From Ichthyocystis sparus (GTDB lineage Bacteria; Pseudomonadota; Gammaproteobacteria; Burkholderiales; 2013Ark19i), in the NCBI RefSeq assembly GCF_900078755.1, contig NZ_FKIH01000028.1: a DNA stretch of 64,000 nucleotides; one strand, 5' to 3'. Below the pieces are notes generated by a model. The model did not search any database. It was not told where the DNA came from and saw only the letters and a program-made list of their open reading frames with translations. A program made the position numbers and the translations under genes. Below are positions 54,398 through 64,000 of this stretch, piece after piece (within the stretch, counting starts at the first letter, position 1; each line of letters opens with the position of its first letter).

Positions 54398-55727
54398 TAT
54401 TACATCTTGGATGACTATTAATCATTATTTTATTTAGATCCGTACATGATGATAGGTGTAATGGAGCACATCGAACAATATAAGCTGGCCCATCACCAAA
54501 TATAATGCCTACACTTGCATGAGATGAGTTTTGAGGTTTAGGAAGATGACTTATAAGACCAGCAGGTATACGTGGTATAGCAATATTTTTTGTGTAAATA
54601 CATCCTGATATTTTTTCAAGTGTAGATAATGTTTGAGCATGTGATATGCGATACACAAATTTTATGGAAGTATTAGTCATGATTATAGATTCAACTGCCT
54701 TTGGATTTACGCATGTCGCTTCCAAAAGGTTACCAACATCCTGAAAAGCAATTAAAAGGTGAACATTTTTGTCCCTAATTGTTGAAAGAGATGTAAGCAT
54801 AACCTCTGATAATACATAGCGAATTTCATCAATAAATATGCCAATAGATTTACAATATTGCTGATCTCTTTTCTCAGCTATTTGAATAACTCTTTGTAGT
54901 ATTAGCCTAATAGCAGCTTGTACACGAGGTTGTGAAGTGTTGCCTATTACATACAGGATATTGCCTGGTTTAATTGTGTCAGCTATGGATAGGCCAGAAT
55001 GAGCCTGAAGGGCAGGTATAAATCCTAGTTGTTGACAGTCTCTCCAGAAAGCATGTTTGCTGGAGATGGCCTTTATGGATCCAGCTATGCTTAGAAATTC
55101 TGGGAAACAAGTCTTTTTGTTGTGTATTATATCAGCAGATAAACGCGCTGCATCTCTGTCCTCAGCGCGGTAAAAATCTACACCAGAATTTCCGGAGTTG
55201 AATAATTGTAGGGCTGATATAAGCATCATTTCTACCTCTGCCGCCGATGCCCCATGAAAAGGATTTATTTGTGGTGGAGCGTCTGGAGACAAATCGAGGA
55301 CATGAAATTTACTGCTATCATCATGGTAATTGTGTAGAGTATTGAGCATGTATTTGTCATTTTTGGGATCGAAAATTATAGAACACTCATCAAAGTGTTT
55401 TGCACACTGAGCTAATATTGATGTTGCTGCCATAGTTTTTCCACAACCGCTTTCACCTATAAAAGCGATATGATTTTTTTGAATCATCTGTAATGGTCTA
55501 AATATAGGGTCACCGTAATTACTTAGGCCAATGAATATACCCTTCACAGGATCTATATATTTCTTGGGGTCGAATGTTTTTTGGCAGCTATCTCCTAACA
55601 TAAATACAGTAGAAAAAACACCATCCGTTGTCCTACTGAAAATATTTTTCCTGAAGAAATAGACCAATTTTTTTAGCAACAATAATGCAGATCTTACTAT
55701 ATCAGCTAGCACTGCCGGTAATTCCAA
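54366..55727 (-). CDS. TraD/VirD4-like coupling ATPase
   Basis: 453 residues. A hydrophobic N-terminus (LADIVRSALLLLKKLVYFF) could be one membrane anchor. Walker A GESGCGKTMAA (about residue 95), SIIFDPKNDKY, Walker B IFIDEIRYVL (about 298) and LIAFQD match conjugative coupling proteins, but the protein is shorter than typical VirD4 with a single N-terminal span. The only in-frame start after an upstream stop is TTG 55727. With the MobC-like partner it suggests a DNA- or protein-export remnant of a conjugative element. Confidence 0.7.
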   Translation of the reverse strand: MELPAVLADIVRSALLLLKKLVYFFRKNIFSRTTDGVFSTVFMLGDSCQKTFDPKKYIDPVKGIFIGLSNYGDPIFRPLQMIQKNHIAFIGESGCGKTMAATSILAQCAKHFDECSIIFDPKNDKYMLNTLHNYHDDSSKFHVLDLSPDAPPQINPFHGASAAEVEMMLISALQLFNSGNSGVDFYRAEDRDAARLSADIIHNKKTCFPEFLSIAGSIKAISSKHAFWRDCQQLGFIPALQAHSGLSIADTIKPGNILYVIGNTSQPRVQAAIRLILQRVIQIAEKRDQQYCKSIGIFIDEIRYVLSEVMLTSLSTIRDKNVHLLIAFQDVGNLLEATCVNPKAVESIIMTNTSIKFVYRISHAQTLSTLEKISGCIYTKNIAIPRIPAGLISHLPKPQNSSHASVGIIFGDGPAYIVRCAPLHLSSCTDLNKIMINSHPRCNNGIYSPHDLI

Positions 55728-55820
55728 TCGTAGCGGCCAGATGCGAGACTATATTTGGTATCAGTTTAAGTCAATGATATTTGATGGATTTTATTTGTTA
55801 AAAATTTTAGAATAGTATGG

Positions 55821-55850
55821 TTGGTTATATTTCATTAATTGTAATATAAT
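55821..55850 (+). promoter_or_regulatory. Sigma-70-like promoter of tRNA-Ser(UGA)
   Basis: A perfect TATAAT at 55845-55850 lies 14 bp before the mature tRNA 5' end, with TTGGTT at 55821-55826 as a weak -35 element 18 bp upstream. Spacing fits a tRNA promoter. Confidence 0.5.
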
Positions 55851-55864
55851 CCGCTCTTTCGTAC

Positions 55865-55954
55865 GGAGAGTTGGCAGAGCGGTCTAATGCGGCAGTCTTG
55901 AAAACTGTTGTGGGTTTACTCCCACCGTGGGTTCGAATCCCTCACTCTCCGCCA
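55865..55954 (+). tRNA. tRNA-Ser (anticodon UGA)
   Basis: Begins GGAGAGTTGGC and ends ACTCTCCGCCA (encoded CCA), 90 nt. Anticodon arm GCAGT-CTTGAAA-ACTGT gives anticodon TGA. A long variable arm (TGTGGGTTTACTCCCACC) and the T-arm GGTTCGAATCC confirm class II serine tRNA. It lies between two minus-strand accessory genes. Confidence 0.95.
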
Positions 55955-56121
55955 TGTCTTTGTGTGCTGTCCAATGTAGATTTGGTACATAACTAGCATC
56001 TTACTGTGTCCTTTATGTGAAGATGTTTTTTTAAGGTGCTTCTGTATCGGTGTTCGTCGTCTTTCGTATGCGATCTAACCCTATGATATTTAAGAATATC
56101 TTAATAAGATAATTACTGTAT

Positions 56122-59025
<2,904 letters not shown>

Positions 59026-59953
59026 TTATCTGATAACTTTTTAGTTAGCTTTTTAGTTGGTGAAATAGTGATACAAAAGAAGGACACATAAACTGTGTGT
59101 GGCCGATTATATATCACAACATGCAAGCACAAAAATTGTTACTATCTGCCGGTGGAGTATATCACGTTAATTGTTATTATTATATTATTCAATACATAAT
59201 GTATCTAAGTATATTTTAATTTAAGTACATATTTACTTACTAATACTTACTGCACAGGTTAGAGGGGGTAGTTTTAGTTTCCAGAATTTTTATGGTCTTT
59301 ATGATCCGTTATTTACTAGCACATGGAGATAAAAAGAGAAGAGGAAGAGAGATGAGGATTGTTTATATTAAAATTGAGTAGTAATGTTTGTAAGGATTGT
59401 GTAATTGTATTAGTTTAGTGGTTATTAAAATTTTTGTTATTGATTATTCAAGTTTGTAATTGTAGTAATAATTCAAGTGTGTTTCATGACAACAAGTGTG
59501 GTGCTGCAGGTTGGACTTAGGTTAAGTGTCTTACGGGTAAAATAGAAAATTTCTTATTACTTTATGGAAATTGTTTTTGACTATGGCTTAGTAGAGTAAG
59601 CAATCTGTCTTTAATATGTTTCTCTGAGAGAGACTCTGAGAGAGATATTATGTGCCCTTTGCTGGATATTTGTGATATGTGACAGAGTTTGCGCTATTGA
59701 ATTGCCTTATACTCTGCTCATGATGTTGGGCCTGCTTTCGGCAATTGTTAGTTTTTTTTGTTTCGGGGTGTGTTTTTTGTCCTCTTAGGTGGTATGATCT
59801 TCTCACGTCTGGGACTGTCTCTTCCTGTTCTATTGCCGGTTCTTGGCTTTTTTTGTTGGCCTCGCGTTGATATTTTTTCTTTCCCTGTTGGTTACTTTCA
59901 GTCCTGCCCTCATCCTGTTTTGATGATGGATTTGGGCGGTGAGGATTGTGTGC
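59026..59953. other. Non-coding region upstream of rhlE
   Basis: About 900 bp divergent spacer, AT-rich on the left and more GC near rhlE. A 12-bp direct repeat CTCTGAGAGAGA occurs twice at 59622-59645, each copy self-complementary in part. A 67-residue forward frame (59758-59961) overlaps the rhlE start and lacks support. No RNA gene recognised; a long leader for rhlE is possible. Confidence 0.45.
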
Positions 59954-61279
59954 ATGAATGATTTTGGTTCGTTTGGTATTCCTAGTGCTGTGTTAAAGTC
60001 CCTAGATAGGATCGGTTTCAAAACTCCTACTTCGGTTCAGGCTGCTACTATTCCCCTAGCTATGGCTGGTCACGATATTTTAGGCTCAGCCCAAACTGGG
60101 GCTGGCAAGACAGCGGCTTTCGGTATTCCGTTAGCTGCTAATCTGGTGTCTAACATTGATTCTGCGGCTTTGGTTGTTACTCCTACTCGTGAGTTAGCGG
60201 CTCAGGTCATTAAGGCTTTGCGTGACCTGTTACGTGATTCGTCTGTAAAGACTGCTCTCTTGATAGGTGGTGATTCCATTGAACATCAGTTCCGTCAGTT
60301 GAGTCTTGGTCCCCGTCTATACGTCGGTACTCCTGGTCGTATAAATGATCATCTTTCTAGGGGTAAAATTTGTTTTAAGAACGTCAATTTTTTGGTTTTG
60401 GATGAAGCTGATCGCATGCTTGACATGGGTTTTTCTGTCCAAATTGAAAGGATATGCAAGCATTTGCCGGTTACTCGTCAAAGTTTGTTGTTTTCTGCTA
60501 CTTTGCCGCACAATGTTATGCGGTTGGCTGGAGAGTACTTGTCAGATCATAAGCGTATCTCCATCGGATCTCCATTCAATCCGGCTGAAAATATAAAGCA
60601 AGAGGTTGTTTTTATAGATGATGATGATAGAAAGTATGATACTTTAATAGATCAATTGAAAGAACGTACTGGCTCTGTTATCGTTTTTGTTAAGACTAAG
60701 TACTCTGCTGATCGTATAGCCCAACTCGTGTCCAAGAGTGGTTATGATGCTAGGGCTATACATGGTGATCTACGCCATAACAAGCGTGAGCGCGTAATGA
60801 ATGCTTTTCGTAATAAACGTTATCGTGTATTGGTTGCTACTGATATTGCTGCTCGTGGTTTGGATATTCCACACATTCAGCATGTAATTAATTACGATTT
60901 ACCACATTCTCCGGAAGATTATATCCATAGAATTGGTCGTACTGCTCGCGCCGGTTCAGATGGTGAAGCTGTTTGTTTTGTTTCTCGCTCTGACAGAAAA
61001 CGTTGGCATGCTATAGGCCGTTTTATGAATCAAAGTGCTTCTAAACCATCTTCTCCTGATTCTTGTAATTTTTCTTCAGATAGGAGACCCTCGTCCTCTC
61101 GTCGTCCTTCTTCGCAAGATTTGCGTTATGCCTCAAAGGACAGGTCAGGTGGAGGAGGAGGGCGCTCCCAATTTCGTGGTGGTGCTGCTGGTAGTGGGGG
61201 TGCTCGCGGTCAAGGTCAACAGAAGTTGCCCGGTGGACGTAAAAAGTCTTTTAATTCACGCGCATCTTCCCGTTTTTAG
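59954..61279 (+). CDS. rhlE: DEAD-box RNA helicase, RhlE type
   Basis: 441 residues from ATG 59954, with GTGAGG about 9 bases upstream. Q-motif FGSFGIPSAVLKSL and TSVQAATIPLA, Walker A AQTGAGKTAAF, VLDEADRML, FSATLP, and HRIGRTARAG are in order. The C-terminal tail (about the last 80 residues) is Ser/Arg/Gly-rich (GGGGGRSQFRGG), a usual RNA-binding extension. ATP-dependent RNA unwinding in ribosome assembly or decay. Confidence 0.93.
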   Translation: MNDFGSFGIPSAVLKSLDRIGFKTPTSVQAATIPLAMAGHDILGSAQTGAGKTAAFGIPLAANLVSNIDSAALVVTPTRELAAQVIKALRDLLRDSSVKTALLIGGDSIEHQFRQLSLGPRLYVGTPGRINDHLSRGKICFKNVNFLVLDEADRMLDMGFSVQIERICKHLPVTRQSLLFSATLPHNVMRLAGEYLSDHKRISIGSPFNPAENIKQEVVFIDDDDRKYDTLIDQLKERTGSVIVFVKTKYSADRIAQLVSKSGYDARAIHGDLRHNKRERVMNAFRNKRYRVLVATDIAARGLDIPHIQHVINYDLPHSPEDYIHRIGRTARAGSDGEAVCFVSRSDRKRWHAIGRFMNQSASKPSSPDSCNFSSDRRPSSSRRPSSQDLRYASKDRSGGGGGRSQFRGGAAGSGGARGQGQQKLPGGRKKSFNSRASSRF

Positions 61280-61295
61280 TTTTTTAGGAAGATGC
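61262..61295 (+). terminator. Stem-loop spanning the rhlE stop
   Basis: GCATCTTCC (61262-61270) and GGAAGATGC (61287-61295) form a 9-bp stem whose 16-nt loop contains the rhlE TAG. No T-run follows, so it may be a 3'-end stabilising hairpin more than a terminator. Confidence 0.35.
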
Positions 61296-61358
61296 AGGTG
61301 GTCTGAGTTGGTAGTATGATGCTTTATCTTTGTTTTTGTTTACTACGGCGGAGATTGT

Positions 61359-62060
61359 GTGTCCGATACTTCTATACTTAAAAAAGGTGTAATACTTCTT
61401 TCTGGAGGTATGGATTCTGCTGTGTTGTTGGCTTATCTAGTGAGTCTTGGGTATGACCTTTGTGCTCTATCGTTCTACTATGGTCAAAGAAGCAGGCGTG
61501 AAGTTGATTTGGCTAAGGACTTGGCTAGCAGCTATGGCGTATCTGATCACTGGATACAGAGCATATCTTTGCCTTGGGGTGGATCGTCGTTGATGGACAG
61601 TACTAAAGAGATTGCTCATGAATTACCCCAGAAGGGTGAGGTTCCCGATACTTATGTTCCTTTTAGGAATTCTATATTCCTGTCATTTGCTCTATCCTGC
61701 GCCGAGGCTATGGGGATTAATAAGGTTTTCATAGGTGCTAATGAGCAGGATTGCGCCAATTATCCAGATTGTAAAAAGGGCTATTTTGATGCCTATAATG
61801 CATTGATTATGCACGCTGTGCCTCTAGGTATTGCTTCTGTTCCCGTAAGTATCGAAGTACCGTTTATTAGTTTTTACAAATCTGATATCGTTTCTCTTGG
61901 ACATAAATTGGGTCTAGATTTCTCTAAGACTCTGTCTTGTTATCAGGCAGTTGATGGTATTTTTGCCTGTGGTAGTTGTTCCTCTTGTCTACTTAGGCGA
62001 CGTGCTTTTGAACTTGCTAATGTTGCTGATACTACTTGTTATGCCTCTTTATGTTACTAA
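61359..62060 (+). CDS. queC: 7-cyano-7-deazaguanine synthase
   Basis: 233 residues from GTG 61359 (GGAG just upstream). Makes preQ0 for queuosine in tRNA. ATP-pyrophosphatase P-loop VILLSGGMDSAVLLAYL (about residues 11-27), VPFRNSIFLSFALS and GANEQDCANYPDC follow; the C-terminal zinc-site CGSCSSCLLRRRAF is complete. No other queuosine genes in the window. Confidence 0.95.
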   Translation: MSDTSILKKGVILLSGGMDSAVLLAYLVSLGYDLCALSFYYGQRSRREVDLAKDLASSYGVSDHWIQSISLPWGGSSLMDSTKEIAHELPQKGEVPDTYVPFRNSIFLSFALSCAEAMGINKVFIGANEQDCANYPDCKKGYFDAYNALIMHAVPLGIASVPVSIEVPFISFYKSDIVSLGHKLGLDFSKTLSCYQAVDGIFACGSCSSCLLRRRAFELANVADTTCYASLCY

Positions 62061-62098
62061 CCTAGATTATATATAATCAATGGGGAAGGGTGCAATGA

Positions 62099-63239
62099 AT
62101 GATTGATTTGGATCTTGTCTTGTTCTTAAAATCCTCTATTTCTTCTGCTCAAAGGAGATTGTTTGAGATCCGGGGGTGCCTTTGATGTAGATAGTCGGAG
62201 GAACCGTGTTGCTGAACTTGATGAAATTTTGCAAAGTGAGTCTGTTTGGTCTGATGTTAAGCAGTACCAGGAGCTTTCTAGGGAAAAAAAAAGGCTGCAA
62301 TCTTCCGTGGAACAGTTTGACTGTATAGCTGCTGGTTTTAGCGATGCTTTTTCTCTTTTGCTGTTGGCAGAAGAGGAGTCCGACGCTTCTGTAATCTCAT
62401 CTATCAAGGATGATCTGTTTCGTCTTCAGCTTGCCCTAGATGACGTAGAGATGCGGTGTCTTTTTTCTCATCCGATGGACGAGAATAGTTGCTTTTTGGA
62501 GATTCAGTCTGGTGCTGGTGGAACAGAAGCGCAAGATTGGGCCGCTATGTTGTTGCGTATGTATCTTAGGTATTGTGAGAAAAAGTCCTTAATTGTTGAA
62601 GTTATTGCTTGTGATGAAGGAGAAGTTGCCGGAATTAAGGGTGCTACGATACATGTTAAATCCCCGTATGCAACAGGATTGTTGCGTACAGAGACTGGAA
62701 TTCACCGCTTGGTTAGAAAATCCCCTTTTGATTCTAATGCCCGTAGGCACACGAGCTTTGCCTCCATTTTTGTATACCCAGAAGTAGATGATAGCCTGGG
62801 AATAGAAATTAATCCTGCTGAATTGAGAATAGATACGTATCGTGCTTCCGGTGCTGGCGGCCAACATGTTAATCGTACCGAGTCTGCAGTTCGTATTACC
62901 CATCTCCCCACTAATATAGTTGTTCAGTGCCAAAGCGATCGTTCTCAGCATAGAAATAGAGATGAGGCTATGAAGGTTTTACGTTCCCGCCTTTACGAGC
63001 ATGAGCTAAAAAAGAGGCAAGAAGCCCAAAAAATCTTAGAAGATGCTAAATCTGATATTGCTTGGGGACATCAGATTCGTTCATATGTTTTGGATCAGTC
63101 TCGTATCAAAGATTTGAGGACTAACATGGAAACTGGAAATACCCAGAATTTTCTAGATGGGGATTTGGATGATTTTATTATGGCTAGTCTAAAGCATGAA
63201 GCTATTCTCTCTGGTGCTTTTGATAAAGATGGAAGGTAG
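62099..63239 (+). CDS. prfB: Peptide chain release factor 2 (programmed +1 frameshift)
   Basis: Encoded as 62099-62182 joined to 62184-63239. Frame one begins ATGATTGATTTG (MIDLDLVLF) and ends EIRGCL then TGA at 62183-62185; after a +1 shift the protein continues DVDSRRNRVAELDEIL. The second part holds SPF (about residue 207, UGA recognition) and GAGGQHVNRTESAVRI (GGQ near 252). Total about 380 residues, like RF2 elsewhere. The TTG at 62163 inside the second frame is not the start. Followed by lysS, as in other proteobacteria. Confidence 0.96.
62171..62186 (+). promoter_or_regulatory. prfB autoregulatory frameshift site
   Basis: CGG GGG TGC CTT TGA T: an internal Shine-Dalgarno-like CGGGGG sits 3 bases before the slippery CTT, followed by the in-frame TGA and a T. 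This matches the classical RF2 site (AGG GGG TAT CTT TGA C). Low RF2 slows decoding of UGA and favours the +1 shift. Confidence 0.95.
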
Positions 63240-63244
63240 TTTTT

Positions 63245-64000
63245 ATGGAAGAAGATAACGATGTTTCCGATAACCATGTTATTCGCGAACGCTTTGAAAA
63301 ACTGGCTCTTATCAAGCAGAATGGCATTGCCTATAAGAATCACTTTCGTCCTAAATATACGATTTCTCAGATAATAAAGCTGTGTGAAAATCTTTTACAC
63401 GAAGAACTTGATAGTAAGGAAATTCTTGTAACTGTAGCTGGTCGTATTATGTTAAAACGCCTAATGGGCAAGGCCAGCTTCGCAACCATACAGGATTTTG
63501 GGGGCAGGATACAGATTTATATTAATGAGAATAGCGTTGGACATGATCTATATGGTGACTTTAAAACCTGGGATCTTGGCGATATCTGTTATGTTGAAGG
63601 CAGAATGTTTTCTACTAGGACGGGGGAACTGACAATAAATGTTACTAAATTGGAGCTAGTTTCAAAATGTCTTTGCCCACTACCAGATAAGTTCCATGGA
63701 TTAGCCGACCAGGAGATATGTTATCGGCAGCGTTACCTGGATTTGATAGTCAATGAAGAGACAAGAGAGGTATTTCTTAAGCGCTCTAAAGCTATTTCCT
63801 CAATGAGAAATGTATTGCAGGCGAATAATTTTCTAGAAGTTGAAACCCCAATGATGCATGTTATACCAGGTGGTGCTGCTGCTAGGCCTTTTGTTACTTA
63901 TCACAATGCTCTTAATCGTGACCTATTCCTGAGAGTTGCTCCTGAACTATATCTTAAGCGCCTATTAGTGGGTGGATTAGATCGTGTTTTTGAAATTAAT
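63245..64000 (+). CDS. lysS: Lysyl-tRNA synthetase (3' end beyond window)
   Basis: 252 codons from ATG 63245, open to the right edge. The N-terminal OB-fold anticodon-binding domain (VTVAGRIMLKRLMGKASFATIQD split over residues about 60-82, and GGRIQIYIN) is followed by the catalytic domain: RQRYLDLIVNEETRE, FLEVETPMM (motif 1) and FLRVAPELYLKRLLVGG leading toward motif 2. Class II LysRS. It follows prfB by 5 bp, the conserved pair. Confidence 0.95.
   Translation, partial: MEEDNDVSDNHVIRERFEKLALIKQNGIAYKNHFRPKYTISQIIKLCENLLHEELDSKEILVTVAGRIMLKRLMGKASFATIQDFGGRIQIYINENSVGHDLYGDFKTWDLGDICYVEGRMFSTRTGELTINVTKLELVSKCLCPLPDKFHGLADQEICYRQRYLDLIVNEETREVFLKRSKAISSMRNVLQANNFLEVETPMMHVIPGGAAARPFVTYHNALNRDLFLRVAPELYLKRLLVGGLDRVFEIN

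Noticed and set aside
59758..59961. 67-residue hydrophobic frame just before rhlE
   Set aside because: It overlaps the rhlE start and its ribosome-binding site and has no family resemblance.
62163..63239. TTG-initiated single-frame prfB
   Set aside because: The upstream frame with the CTT-TGA shift site and internal G-rich stimulator gives a full-length RF2, so the frameshifted form is preferred.

Overview
The window reads as chromosome of an AT-rich, host-associated betaproteobacterium. The basis is gene order: hemA-prfA-prmC, hda/purM divergent, ndk-rlmN-pilW-rodZ-ispG-hisS-yfgM-bamB-der-hfq, trxA-rho-rpmE, fimV-truA-accD-folC-cvpA-purF and prfB-lysS are all betaproteobacterial neighbourhoods. 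Low GC, loosened intergenic spaces, missing pathway genes (no trp genes between truA and accD) and large repeat-bearing proteins of unknown function fit a lineage such as Candidatus Ichthyocystis (fish epitheliocystis agents). That placement is an inference from style and synteny, not a database result.

Layout. 1-4373: four tandem minus-strand paralogs (one cut by the window edge) of small Ser/Gly/Asn-rich single-span membrane proteins, with duplicated flanking DNA and a shared C-terminal tail. 4879-7494: DUF2157 / DUF4401 / GDYXXLXY membrane triad. 7562-9318: two SDR epimerase-like genes. 9319-11397: mostly non-coding DNA around a lone MarR regulator. 11398-15551 (minus): tRNA-Ser(CGA), prmC, prfA, hemA, hda. 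15706-20241: purM, miaA, mutL, DedA. 20322-29856 (plus): the ndk-to-hfq housekeeping run, with rodZ split by an 11-A tract. 29690-36890 (minus): a three-gene RND efflux operon; its outer-membrane gene runs antisense into hfq and its pump carries eleven 27-residue acidic repeats. 37472-42535: orn, rpmE, rho, trxA, fdxA, fadD. 42717-51473 (plus): fimV, an ECF-T-like gene, truA, accD, folC, a DedD-like protein without a SPOR domain, cvpA, purF. 51470-59025 (minus, with tRNA-Ser(UGA) on plus): an accessory block with an unknown protein, pyrC, a MobC-like protein, a VirD4/TraD-like ATPase and a 967-residue repeat protein. 59954-64000 (plus): rhlE, queC, prfB with the classical +1 programmed frameshift, and the start of lysS.

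The housekeeping genes cover translation termination (prfA, prmC, prfB), tRNA modification (miaA, truA, queC), rRNA/tRNA methylation (rlmN), outer-membrane assembly (bamB), cell shape (rodZ), isoprenoid, haem, purine and pyrimidine synthesis. The accessory genes (paralog array, 967-residue repeat protein, coupling-type ATPase pair, repeat-extended RND pump) are where undescribed biology is most likely.
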